From: Polaromonas sp047303325
GTDB taxonomy: Bacteria > Pseudomonadota > Gammaproteobacteria > Burkholderiales > Burkholderiaceae_C
Length of the DNA stretch: 64,000 bases
Direction: 5' to 3'
Assembly: GCF_047303325.1 (NCBI RefSeq)
Contig: NZ_JBKBEX010000016.1
Location: 52,868 to 116,867 of the forward strand
Shown here: piece by piece, positions 1 to 7,219 of the stretch
How the letters are laid out: each line of letters starts with the position of its first letter
How positions within the stretch are numbered: position 1 is the first letter of the stretch
Position numbers and translations under genes: made by a program
The notes under the pieces: model-generated
Told to the model about the DNA's origin: nothing
The model's database searches: none
Seen by the model: the letters and a program-made list of their open reading frames with translations, nothing else

Positions 1-1
1 G

Positions 2-550
2 ACCACCCAGGACGTCTGGAAGGACCACCCTGAAAAGGTGCTGGGTACCACAGCCGACTTCGTCAAGAAATACCCCAACACCGCGCGCGCCGTGACCGCC
101 GCCATCATCGAGGCCGGCAAATGGATTGACGCCAGCCTCTCCAACAAGAACAAAATGGCCGAGACCGTGGCTGACAAAAGCTATGTCAACACCAGCGTCG
201 ACGCGATCAACCAGCGCATCCTGGGCCGCTACCAGAACGGCATGGGCAAGACCTGGGACGACCCCAACTACATGAAGTTCTACAACGACGGCGCGGTGAG
301 CTTCCCTTACCTCTCCGACGGCATGTGGTTCCTCACCCAGCACAAGCGCTGGGGCCTGATCAAGGATCACCCCGACTATCTGGGCATCGCCAAACAAATC
401 AATCACATCGACGTCTACAAGCAGGCCGCCACCGCCGCCAAGGCCAGCGTTCCCAAGGAAATCATGCGCAGCAGCAAGCTGATGGACGGCACGGTCTGGG
501 ATGGCAAGGACCCGAAAAAATACGCCGACAGCTTCAAGGTTCACGCCTAG
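2..550 (+). CDS. nrtA: Nitrate ABC transporter substrate-binding protein, NrtA/CmpA type (5' end missing)
   Basis: The reading frame is open from the window edge to a TAG stop, so only the C-terminal ~180 residues are present. NrtA-type proteins bind nitrate outside the inner membrane and deliver it to the NrtB permease. The visible part shows features of the NrtA/CmpA/NasS family: a segment with 'KYPNTARAVTAAIIEAGKW', then 'VNTSVDAINQRILGRY' and 'FLTQHKRWGLIKDHPDYL'. The next two genes are the cognate permease and ATPase, which supports a transport role rather than a stand-alone NasS sensor, although NasS cannot be excluded from sequence alone. The promoter and any leader RNA lie outside the window. 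Confidence 0.88.
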   Translation, partial: TTQDVWKDHPEKVLGTTADFVKKYPNTARAVTAAIIEAGKWIDASLSNKNKMAETVADKSYVNTSVDAINQRILGRYQNGMGKTWDDPNYMKFYNDGAVSFPYLSDGMWFLTQHKRWGLIKDHPDYLGIAKQINHIDVYKQAATAAKASVPKEIMRSSKLMDGTVWDGKDPKKYADSFKVHA

Positions 551-605
551 GCCCGCGCTTCGCTCCATCCAACGAACCTTCCACCCCACGCAAAGAGGTC
601 ACGCC

Positions 606-1571
606 ATGGTCAGTGCCGTATTCCACAGCCCGCTTGAGGCCGCCCCCGCGGCCCGCGGCGGCGACAAACCCAAAGCCAGGGATGCCGGCCCTGCTCCATC
701 GGCGCCTACCCACAACATGACAAACCCCACCACCACTCCCCTCGCGGCGCAGGCGGCCGCCCCCGACGCGCCGGCGCGCGCACCCTGGGATGCCTCGTTT
801 CTCTGGCTGGCCGTGCTGCCGCCGCTGCTGGGCCTGGGCCTGCTGGTGCTGGTCTGGGAGCTGGTGTTCATGGGCACGGGCGGCAGCATCCCGTCTCCCA
901 AGGACACCCTGATGCAGGCGGTGCAGATCTTCAGCGACCCGTTCTACAGCAAGGGCCCCAACGACCAGGGCGTGGGCTGGAACGTGCTGTCCTCGCTCAA
1001 GCGCGTGGCCATGGGCTTCGGCATGGCGGCGGTCATCGGCATCCCGGTCGGCTTCATGATCGGTCGCTTCAATTTCCTGAGCCGCATGTTCAACCCGTTG
1101 ATCAGCCTGCTGCGTCCGGTCTCGCCGCTGGCCTGGCTGCCGATAGGCCTGCTGGTCTTCAAGGGCGCCAACCCGGCCGCCATCTGGACCATCTTCATCT
1201 GCTCGATCTGGCCCATGATCATCAACACCGCCGTCGGCGTGCAGCGCGTGCCGCAGGACTACATGAACGTGGCGCGCGTGCTCAAGCTCAGCGAATGGAA
1301 GATCGTCACCAAGATACTCTTTCCCGCCGTGCTGCCCTACATGCTGACCGGCGTGCGCCTGGCCGTGGGCACCGCCTGGCTGGTGATCGTCGCGGCCGAG
1401 ATGCTGACCGGCGGCGTCGGCATCGGCTTCTGGGTCTGGGACGAGTGGAACAACCTCAACGTCAAGAACATCATCATCGCGATCTTCGTGATCGGCATCG
1501 TCGGCCTGGTGCTGGAATTCGCGCTGATCAAGCTGGCCACGGCCTTCACCTTCGAAGAAGTCAAGAACTGA
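606..1571 (+). CDS. nrtB: Nitrate ABC transporter permease
   Basis: Inner-membrane permease of about 321 residues, probably forming the translocation channel for nitrate. It is hydrophobic from about residue 60 on and has the binding-protein-dependent permease core, including the EAA-like loop before 'FPAVLPYMLTGVRLAVGTAW' and a final helix near residue 295. I chose the ATG at 606 because AAAGAGG sits 7 bases upstream. An in-frame ATG at 501 would overlap nrtA, and one at 717 lacks a comparable ribosome site. The first ~55 residues are Ala/Pro-rich and poorly conserved in appearance, so the mature start could be later. It lies 55 bp after nrtA and 16 bp before the ATPase, one operon. Confidence 0.9.
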   Translation: MVSAVFHSPLEAAPAARGGDKPKARDAGPAPSAPTHNMTNPTTTPLAAQAAAPDAPARAPWDASFLWLAVLPPLLGLGLLVLVWELVFMGTGGSIPSPKDTLMQAVQIFSDPFYSKGPNDQGVGWNVLSSLKRVAMGFGMAAVIGIPVGFMIGRFNFLSRMFNPLISLLRPVSPLAWLPIGLLVFKGANPAAIWTIFICSIWPMIINTAVGVQRVPQDYMNVARVLKLSEWKIVTKILFPAVLPYMLTGVRLAVGTAWLVIVAAEMLTGGVGIGFWVWDEWNNLNVKNIIIAIFVIGIVGLVLEFALIKLATAFTFEEVKN

Positions 1572-1587
1572 ACACGGGGAAACCGCC

Positions 1588-2397
1588 ATGACATCCTTCA
1601 CCACCAAGTACATCGAGATCCAGGGCGTAGCGCAGACCTTCAAGACCCGCAAGGGGCCGTTCCGCGCGCTGCAAAACATCAACCTCACCGTCGCCAAGGG
1701 CGAGTTCGTCGCGCTGATAGGCCACTCGGGCTGCGGCAAGTCCACGCTGCTGAACCTGATCGCCGGCCTGACAACGCCCACCGAGGGCAGCCTGCTGTGC
1801 GCCAACCGCGAAATCGCCGGGCCCGGCCCGGAGCGCGCCGTGGTGTTCCAGAACCACTCGCTGCTTCCCTGGCTGACCTGCTTTGAAAACGTCTACCTCG
1901 CGGTCGAGCGCGTGTTCTCGGAGACTGAAAACAAGGCGCAGCTCAAAGCGCGCACCGACGCGGCGCTGGCCATGGTCGGACTCACCGCGGCGGCGCAAAA
2001 GCGCCCCGGCGAAATCTCGGGCGGCATGAAGCAGCGCGTCGGCATCGCGCGCGCGCTGTCCATGGAGCCCAAGGTGCTGCTGCTCGACGAACCCTTCGGC
2101 GCGCTGGACGCGCTGACCCGCGCCAAGCTGCAGGACGAGCTGCTGCAGATCGTGGCCACCACGCAAAGCACGGTGGTGATGGTGACCCATGACGTCGATG
2201 AAGCGGTGCTGCTCTCCGACCGCATCGTGATGATGACCAACGGCCCCTCGGCCACGATTGGCGAAGTGCTGCAGGTCGAGTTGCCGCGGCCCCGCTCGCG
2301 CGTGGCGCTGGCCGAAGACATCCGCTACCTGGGCTACCGCAAGGCCGTGATCGATTTTCTTTATACGCGCCAGGGCCACGTCGAAAAAGCAGCCTGA
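1588..2397 (+). CDS. nrtD: Nitrate ABC transporter ATP-binding protein
   Basis: Cytoplasmic ATPase of 269 residues that would energise NrtA/NrtB uptake. Walker A 'GHSGCGKST' is near residue 47, the Q-loop follows in 'VVFQNHSLLPW', the ABC signature reads 'EISGGMKQRV', Walker B is 'VLLLDEPFGALDAL' and the switch histidine is in 'VMVTHDVDEAV'. There is no C-terminal binding-protein-like extension, so it resembles NrtD rather than the longer NrtC. It is the last gene of the nrt unit; a GC-rich hairpin-forming repeat follows at once. Confidence 0.9.
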   Translation: MTSFTTKYIEIQGVAQTFKTRKGPFRALQNINLTVAKGEFVALIGHSGCGKSTLLNLIAGLTTPTEGSLLCANREIAGPGPERAVVFQNHSLLPWLTCFENVYLAVERVFSETENKAQLKARTDAALAMVGLTAAAQKRPGEISGGMKQRVGIARALSMEPKVLLLDEPFGALDALTRAKLQDELLQIVATTQSTVVMVTHDVDEAVLLSDRIVMMTNGPSATIGEVLQVELPRPRSRVALAEDIRYLGYRKAVIDFLYTRQGHVEKAA

Positions 2398-2410
2398 AGC
2401 TGGTAAGGAT

Positions 2411-2513
2411 AAACCAGCAGGGGCCGCGGAACCGGCTTTGCCGGGCCGCAGGCGCAGCGCCCCCTCGGGGGGCAGCGACCCGCGCAGCGGCGGAGCGTGG
2501 GGGCCCGTGCCGA
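2411..2513. repeat. Intergenic GC-rich hairpin repeat, copy A
   Basis: The segment between nrtD and the CheA-like kinase contains CCGGC-TTT-GCCGG and CCCCC-TC-GGGGG mini-hairpins in a block that recurs near 23.8-24.07 kb (both orientations) and 62.25-62.35 kb. The shared core reads CCGCGGAACCGGCTTTGCCG, followed by a GGCCGCAGGCG-type stretch and a run of C then G. It has no coding potential of its own. It may act as a terminator or as an mRNA 3'-end stabiliser; that is inference. Confidence 0.7.
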
Positions 2514-2554
2514 CCGTTCCGCCAATCCGCAAGTTCGCATAAGGGAGGTTTCCT

Positions 2555-4678
2555 ATGTCTGCAGTTTTGCCAGTCCACGGCGCCGACAGGATCGCGGCCG
2601 CCCGGCCCGCACGCAAAGCCGGCCCCGGCCTGTTCGGCAAGTACCGCGAAATCATCATCGCGGTGGCCTTCTTCCTGCTGTTCGACCTCGGGGTGCTGGT
2701 GCTGAACTTCTACACCTCGTTCAAGATCGACCAGGACACCGTGACCATCAATCTCTCCGGGCGCCAGCGCTATGTGTCGCAACGCGTCGCGCGAACCCTG
2801 CTGGAGCTTGACGCCACGCGCGCCGCCGGGCTTTTCTACAAGCCCGAGACTCTGGCGGAGCTGCGCTCGGGCGCCAAGATCTTCCAGATCTCGCAGGTGG
2901 CTTTTCGCGAAGGCGGCACGATTCCCGGCGGCGACGGCAAACCCGTCTACCTGCACCCCGTGACATCCAGCCGCGGCCGCGAGCTTGAAGAGAAAGTGGA
3001 AACGCTGTGGAAACCCTACTTCGCCCTGCTCCAGCCCTTGCTGACCGGTGACAACTTCACGCAGCAGGAGCTGGCCGCCGCACTGGCCTACAGCCAGGCC
3101 AACAACAGCCAGCTGCTCAGCGCGGCCAACGACTTCGTGACCGAAACACAGCAGATAGGCGCGTCGCGCGCCAGCGTGCTGCGCATGGTGCAAACCGGCG
3201 GCATCGTGCTGGCCCTGCTGAATTTCGCCTTCATCCTGTTCAAGTTTTTGCGCCGGCTGAAGACCTCCGACGCCGCGATTGAAGCGGCGACCGAGGAAAA
3301 CCGCGAAATCCTCGCGAGTGTGCGCGAGGGCCTGTTCCTGCTCACGCCGGGGCACCAGTTGGGCTCGCAGCTGTCCCGCTCCACCCATGCGCTGTTCGGC
3401 AAGACGCTGGTGCCGGGGCAAAACTTTTTTGAGGTGCTGTCCACGATGGTGTCCCTCAAAGCCCTCACGGACGCGCGGGACTATGTCGAGCTGCTGTTCT
3501 CCCCGCATGTGAAAGAGCAGCTGGTCCAGGGCATCAACCCGCTTTCGGAAGTGGAACTCACCGTCGCCAACCGCCTGGGCCAGCAGACCACTCGCTACCT
3601 GTCCTTCCACTTCAACCGGGTGCAGGACGGCGCCACCGTTCGGCACCTGCTGGTCACCGTGCAGGACATCACGCAAAAGGTCGAATTGCAGGCCAGGCTC
3701 GCCAGCGAACGCCAGCGTTCGCAAAAAGAGCTGTCCATGATGCTCAAGGCCTTCGAGACCGAACCGGCCATGATGCGGGCCTTCGTCGAGCGCGCCGAGG
3801 CTTCGCTGCTCGAGGTCAACGACCTGCTGCGCAGCACCTCCTCGGCCGCCTCCGAGATCCAGGTGCTCAAGGCCGTGGACGGCGCCTACCGCCGCATCCA
3901 CGCCTTCAAGGGCGACGCGGCCTCACTGGGGCTGGAAATCCTGGCCACGCTGGCCCACCAGTTCGAGAGTGAATTGCAAAAACTCAAGGACAGCGGCGCG
4001 GCTACCGGCGACGCCCTGCTGGCCCTGCCCTTGCCGCTGGAAGACCTGCTCTCCAAGGTGGGCGCCTTCAAGGCCCTGAGCCAGAAACGCTCCGGCGAGG
4101 GCACGTCGCCCCGGCAAGCGAACTCGCCGGAGAGCCTGCGTGCCGCGCTGTCACAACTGGTGGCCGAGGTGGCCGCTGACTGCGGCAAGCGTGTGAAGGC
4201 CGAGCTGCGCATGGACGGCGCACCGGAGGTACCGCCGGCCAAGATGGACCTGGTGCGCGAGATTGCCATCCAGCTGCTGCGCAATGCCGTGGTGCACGGC
4301 GTGGAAACACCGGCTGCACGGCAGGCCGCCGGCAAAACCGCCGAGGGCCAGGTCAGCGTGGTGCTGGGCCCTGATGAATCCGGCCAATGGCAGCTCACGG
4401 TTCGCGACGACGGCGCCGGCCTGAACGCTGCAGACGTGCGCCGCCGCCTGCTGGAGCTGGGCTGGTACAACGCCGAGCAGCTGCAGAGCTTCAGCGACAA
4501 GCAGATCGTCGCGAATATTTTCAAGCCCGGTTTTTCCACCGCGGGTGGCACTTCGCGGCATGCCGGCCGCGGTGTCGGCCTGGACCTGGTGCAGGCCAAC
4601 GTGCAAAGCCTGGGCGCGCGCCTGCTGCTGTCGAGCACACCCGGCCAGCACACCGAATTCCGGGTCGTGTTTTCCTGA
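2555..4678 (+). CDS. CheA-like membrane histidine kinase with NarX/PilJ-type sensor domain
   Basis: Protein of 707 residues. A first membrane helix (about 31-50) is followed by an extracytoplasmic region with a P-box-like element 'INLSGRQRYVSQRV' (65-78), as in the PilJ/NarX-NarQ nitrate sensor family. A second helix lies near 215-235. A PAS-like stretch follows, then an Hpt/P1-like domain with the likely phospho-His in 'RIHAFKGDAASLG' (His449), then a CheA-type ATPase: N box 'LLRNAVVHGVE', 'DDGAG', 'FKPGFSTAGG', 'GRGVGLDLV'. No CheW-like P5 domain follows. The start has AAGGGAGG 7 bases upstream. The next two genes are CheY and CheX. Nitrate or nitrite as ligand is inferred from the P-box and the location. 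Confidence 0.85.
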   Translation: MSAVLPVHGADRIAAARPARKAGPGLFGKYREIIIAVAFFLLFDLGVLVLNFYTSFKIDQDTVTINLSGRQRYVSQRVARTLLELDATRAAGLFYKPETLAELRSGAKIFQISQVAFREGGTIPGGDGKPVYLHPVTSSRGRELEEKVETLWKPYFALLQPLLTGDNFTQQELAAALAYSQANNSQLLSAANDFVTETQQIGASRASVLRMVQTGGIVLALLNFAFILFKFLRRLKTSDAAIEAATEENREILASVREGLFLLTPGHQLGSQLSRSTHALFGKTLVPGQNFFEVLSTMVSLKALTDARDYVELLFSPHVKEQLVQGINPLSEVELTVANRLGQQTTRYLSFHFNRVQDGATVRHLLVTVQDITQKVELQARLASERQRSQKELSMMLKAFETEPAMMRAFVERAEASLLEVNDLLRSTSSAASEIQVLKAVDGAYRRIHAFKGDAASLGLEILATLAHQFESELQKLKDSGAATGDALLALPLPLEDLLSKVGAFKALSQKRSGEGTSPRQANSPESLRAALSQLVAEVAADCGKRVKAELRMDGAPEVPPAKMDLVREIAIQLLRNAVVHGVETPAARQAAGKTAEGQVSVVLGPDESGQWQLTVRDDGAGLNAADVRRRLLELGWYNAEQLQSFSDKQIVANIFKPGFSTAGGTSRHAGRGVGLDLVQANVQSLGARLLLSSTPGQHTEFRVVFS

Positions 4679-4741
4679 GGCCGCCCCCCATGACCCCATC
4701 CCCAACATTCCCAACATTCCCAACCCCCAAGGAGGCTCACC

Positions 4742-5113
4742 ATGCGATTGCTGATTGTTGACGACTCCAACATGATCCGCACCCGCATCTCGCGCGTGGT
4801 GCAAAACGGCGGCATCAAGGGCATCGTGCTCGCGGGCCTGGCCAGAAACGGCAACGAGGCCGTGCGGCTGGCTCGCGCGACCCGGCCCGAAGTCGTCACC
4901 ATGGACCTGACCATGCCCGAGATGGACGGCGTCGAATGCATTTCCGCGCTGCTCAAGCTGGACCCGGCCGTCAAGATCCTGGTGGTCAGCGCGCTCAGCG
5001 ACAAGTCGACGGCCATCCAGGCGCTCAAGCTGGGCGCACGCGGCTTCGTCGCCAAACCCTTCACCGATGAAGAGCTGCAGATGGCATTGCTCGACATCGC
5101 CGACATGCGCTAA
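4742..5113 (+). CDS. Single-domain response regulator, CheY-like
   Basis: Receiver domain only, 123 residues. 'LLIVDDSNMIR' supplies the acidic pair, the phospho-acceptor Asp lies in 'VVTMDLTMPEMDGVE' (about residue 57), the switch Ser in 'ILVVSALSD' and the conserved Lys in 'GFVAKPFTDEEL'. There is no output domain, so the signal must pass by protein contact or onward phosphotransfer. A strong AAGGAGG ribosome site precedes the ATG. It sits 63 bp after the CheA-like kinase and 11 bp before a CheX-type gene, which suggests a three-protein kinase/regulator/phosphatase unit rather than a full chemotaxis set. Confidence 0.92.
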   Translation: MRLLIVDDSNMIRTRISRVVQNGGIKGIVLAGLARNGNEAVRLARATRPEVVTMDLTMPEMDGVECISALLKLDPAVKILVVSALSDKSTAIQALKLGARGFVAKPFTDEELQMALLDIADMR

Positions 5114-5124
5114 GGAGGGCTGCT

Positions 5125-5583
5125 ATGGCCACACTCAACGAAAACGACCTCAAGCTGTTTGTCGACTCGATCCGGCATTACCTGAAAGTCACCACCCGGC
5201 AGGAGCCGCAGATCACCTCGGCCTACCTCGGCTCGGGCGATATCGAGGGCTTTGAATTCAACGGCATCGTGGCCTTTTCGGGCAGCCACAACGGCCATGT
5301 GATGGTCTCCATGCCGGGCAAGCTGGTGCGTGAAATTTTGCTGCTGCAGCATGAAACCGACCTCAGCGACGGCAACCTGCTGGACGCCGTGGGCGAGATC
5401 GCCAACACGCTGGCCGGCAACGCGCGCAAGGCCCTGGGCTCCGAGCTGCAGATTTCAGTGCCCGTCAAGATGCAGGGCACGCAGGGCATGAAGGCCAGAG
5501 TGCGCACCCGCCCCTACGTCATCACGCTGCGCTGGAACCACTATTCGGCCATGGTCTGCGTCGACATGGACCGCAAAAACTGA
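5125..5583 (+). CDS. CheX-type (CheC/CheX family) protein, probable CheY-P phosphatase
   Basis: 152 residues with the CheX fold pattern. The helix 'LLDAVGEIANTLAGNARKAL' (about residues 88-107) carries the E-x2-N motif (GEIAN) that dephosphorylates CheY in CheC/CheX/FliY proteins. The gene starts 11 bp after the cheY-like stop with AAGGAGG before the ATG, so the two are surely co-transcribed. It would reset the upstream regulator. The family can also be membrane- or receptor-associated, and its target here is inferred from neighbours only. Confidence 0.85.
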   Translation: MATLNENDLKLFVDSIRHYLKVTTRQEPQITSAYLGSGDIEGFEFNGIVAFSGSHNGHVMVSMPGKLVREILLLQHETDLSDGNLLDAVGEIANTLAGNARKALGSELQISVPVKMQGTQGMKARVRTRPYVITLRWNHYSAMVCVDMDRKN

Positions 5584-5601
5584 ACTGAATTCCCGCCAGG
5601 G

Positions 5602-5618
5602 CGCACGTATTTTGTGCG
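5602..5618 (+). promoter_or_regulatory. Putative NtrC binding site upstream of narK
   Basis: GCAC-N7-GTGC (GCAC at 5603-5606, GTGC at 5614-5617), with an AT-rich spacer, matches the spacing of the classical NtrC enhancer (TGCAC-N7-GTGCA type). It is centred about 103 bp upstream of the predicted narK start site, a normal distance for an enhancer of sigma-54 RNA polymerase. Another half-site GCACC follows at 5621. Confidence 0.5.
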
Positions 5619-5686
5619 ACGCACCAAAAGAAACCAGAAAACGGGCTGAAACCGCGCTGCAAGGGTGCGTTTTGCACGCCCCAAGG

Positions 5687-5702
5687 TGGCACGCTTTTCG
5701 CA
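5687..5702 (+). promoter_or_regulatory. Sigma-54 (RpoN) promoter of narK
   Basis: TGGCACG-N4-TCGCA, with GG at 5688-5689 and GC at 5700-5701 exactly ten bases apart, fits the -24/-12 consensus TGGCACG-N4-TTGCW with one mismatch. The predicted start is near 5713, giving a ~32-base leader to the narK ATG. An NtrC-like site lies upstream, so nitrogen-limitation control is likely. Confidence 0.65.
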
Positions 5703-5744
5703 CTGATTTTGTGAGTCAACCATCTCACAGAAAGAGCTTGCACC

Positions 5745-6959
5745 ATGGCGGGGTTTCGTAATTTTCTCAAGGCAGGTCACGCACCCACGCTGGGCGCGGC
5801 ATTTTTTTACTTCGCCTTCTCATGTTGCATCTGGGTCATGAACGGGGCCATGGCCCCTTTCATTTCGGAAACCTACAACCTTTCGCCCACCCAGAAGGGG
5901 GTGATGCTCTCGGTGCCCATTTTCGCCGGCGCGCTGATGCGCTTTCCGCTGGGCGTGCTGGCCCAGTACATAGGCCGCAAGAGCGCCACGCTGGTGGAAA
6001 TGGGCCTGATCATGGTGGCCCTGCTGTTCGGCTATTTCGTCGTCGACTCCTACAGCAGCCTGCTGGCCATGGGCGTGCTGCTGGGCATTGCCGGCGCCAG
6101 CTTCGGCGTCGCGCTCAGCCTGGGTTCGGGCTCCTTCCCTCCCCGTTACAAAGGCCTGGCCATGGGCCTGGTCGGCGCGGGAAATGTGGGCACCGCCGTC
6201 TCGGTGCTGGTTGCGCCCGCGCTGGCCCAGCGCTTCGGCTGGCAGTCGGTCTACGGCATTGCCGCCGCGGCCATGCTGCTGCCGATGATCGCGATGATTC
6301 TTTTTGCCAAAGAACCCGATGATGTAGACAGCCATGCCACGCTGCGCGAGCACGTCGCCTGCCTGTTCGAGAAAGACGGCTGGGCCTTCAGCCTGATCTA
6401 CGCCGTGAGTTTCGGCGGCTTCATCGGCCTGGCCACGTTTTTGCCCTCCTACTACTACGACCAGTTCGGCGTCAGCAAGGTGCAGGCAGGCCAGTTGTCC
6501 ATGCTGGCGGCCTTCATGGGCGCGGCGCTGCGCATCTTCGGCGGCTGGATTTCCGACCGCTGGGGCGGCGTCAACACCCTGAGCGTGGTGCTGCTCACCA
6601 TCGCCGGCACGCTGATCGCCTGCGGCCTGGCCGGCGGCTCCCTGGCCGCTACCACGCTGCTGGTGATGCTGTGCTTTGCCGCCCTGGGCGCAGGCAACGG
6701 CGCCCTCTTCCAGCTCGTGCCCCTGCGCTGGCCCCTGGCCACCGCGGTGGCCGGCTCCATGATCGGCGAAATAGGCGCCCTCGGCGGCGGCCTGGTGCCC
6801 AACGCCATGGGTATCTCCAAGCAGTATGCAGGGACGTATATGTGGGGGTTCTTCTTTTTTGCGGCTTTGGCGCTGGGGATGTTGGTGATGCTGAGGGTTA
6901 TGCAGATTCGGTGGACGCGGACCTGGGCTGAAAAGGGCGGTCGCGCGCGCAGCGCGTGA
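5745..6959 (+). CDS. narK: Nitrate/nitrite transporter, NarK/NasA MFS family
   Basis: Inner-membrane carrier of 404 residues with about 12 helices. The two nitrate signature motifs of the NNP family are visible: 'GLVGAGNVGTAVSVL' (about residues 142-156) and 'LGAGNGALFQLVPL' (about 315-328). Arginines in helices 2 and 8, expected for nitrate binding, appear as 'ALMRFPLG' and 'ALRIFGGW'. It has its own sigma-54 promoter although it lies 161 bp after the cheX-like gene. The last residues 'GGRARSA' and the stop codon are encoded by a direct repeat that recurs at 7052-7078, so the native C-terminus may have been replaced by repeat sequence. Confidence 0.92.
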   Translation: MAGFRNFLKAGHAPTLGAAFFYFAFSCCIWVMNGAMAPFISETYNLSPTQKGVMLSVPIFAGALMRFPLGVLAQYIGRKSATLVEMGLIMVALLFGYFVVDSYSSLLAMGVLLGIAGASFGVALSLGSGSFPPRYKGLAMGLVGAGNVGTAVSVLVAPALAQRFGWQSVYGIAAAAMLLPMIAMILFAKEPDDVDSHATLREHVACLFEKDGWAFSLIYAVSFGGFIGLATFLPSYYYDQFGVSKVQAGQLSMLAAFMGAALRIFGGWISDRWGGVNTLSVVLLTIAGTLIACGLAGGSLAATTLLVMLCFAALGAGNGALFQLVPLRWPLATAVAGSMIGEIGALGGGLVPNAMGISKQYAGTYMWGFFFFAALALGMLVMLRVMQIRWTRTWAEKGGRARSA

Positions 6960-7078
6960 TCAGCGAAGCTGACAAGCGCAACGCGCTTGACCGTCCTTTC
7001 AGCGAAGGCTCACTTTGCGCAGCAAAGTTAAGCGAAGCGTGCCGTAGCTAGAAGGGCGGTCGCGCGCGCAGCGCGTGA
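6933..7078. repeat. Array of perfect triloop hairpins with a 27-bp direct repeat
   Basis: A 27-bp sequence is present twice exactly (6933-6959 and 7052-7078). Each copy contains CGCGC-GCA-GCGCG. Between them lie TCAGC-GAA-GCTGA (6960-6972), CAAGCGC-AAC-GCGCTTG (6973-6989) and ACTTTGC-GCA-GCAAAGT (7012-7028). All five hairpins have three-base loops and fully paired stems. The first repeat copy encodes the last residues and stop of narK. No U-tract follows any of them, so ordinary intrinsic termination is unlikely. Confidence 0.75.
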
Positions 7079-7083
7079 AGAAG

Positions 7084-7214
7084 GCCGGTTCTTGCTCCGG
7101 CGGTGCGCCCTTCTCTTAATCCCGCTGGCCGGGGGTTGCCTGGCCAACTGAACTAAGAAGAGGAAGGAGGAGGATGAGGAGGCAGAGAGCGCGCCCGCCG
7201 GAGCAAGACCCGGC
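7084..7214. repeat. Element bounded by a near-perfect ~24-bp inverted repeat
   Basis: The left arm (7084-7108) and right arm (7191-7214) are inverted copies with one substitution and a one-base gap; both contain TCTTGCTCCGGCGG. They enclose about 82 bp with a purine-rich stretch (7155-7189). It lies between the convergent ends of narK and the PP2C/kinase gene. A long cruciform or terminator for both genes is possible, but no transposase is present. Confidence 0.55.
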
Positions 7215-7219
7215 AATGA

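Noticed and set aside
4698..4727. Short tandem repeat (CCCAACATT twice plus part) before the cheY-like gene
   Set aside because: Too short and isolated to call a repeat element; it is probably a chance slip in an untranslated spacer.
2555..5583. A chemotaxis operon
   Set aside because: No CheW, CheB, CheR, receptor or flagellar gene is present and the kinase lacks a CheW-binding domain; the nitrate-transport context is a better guide.
5710..5729. TGTGAG-N8-CTCACA before narK as an ANTAR hairpin
   Set aside because: The loop has eight bases and the stem begins upstream of the predicted transcription start, so it would not form fully in the RNA.
7082..7160. tRNA-like stretch on the minus strand (TTAGTTCAGTTGGC resembles a D-arm)
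   Set aside because: There is no T-arm GGTTCGA-type sequence, no anticodon stem of proper length and no acceptor pairing; the similarity is limited to the D-arm consensus.
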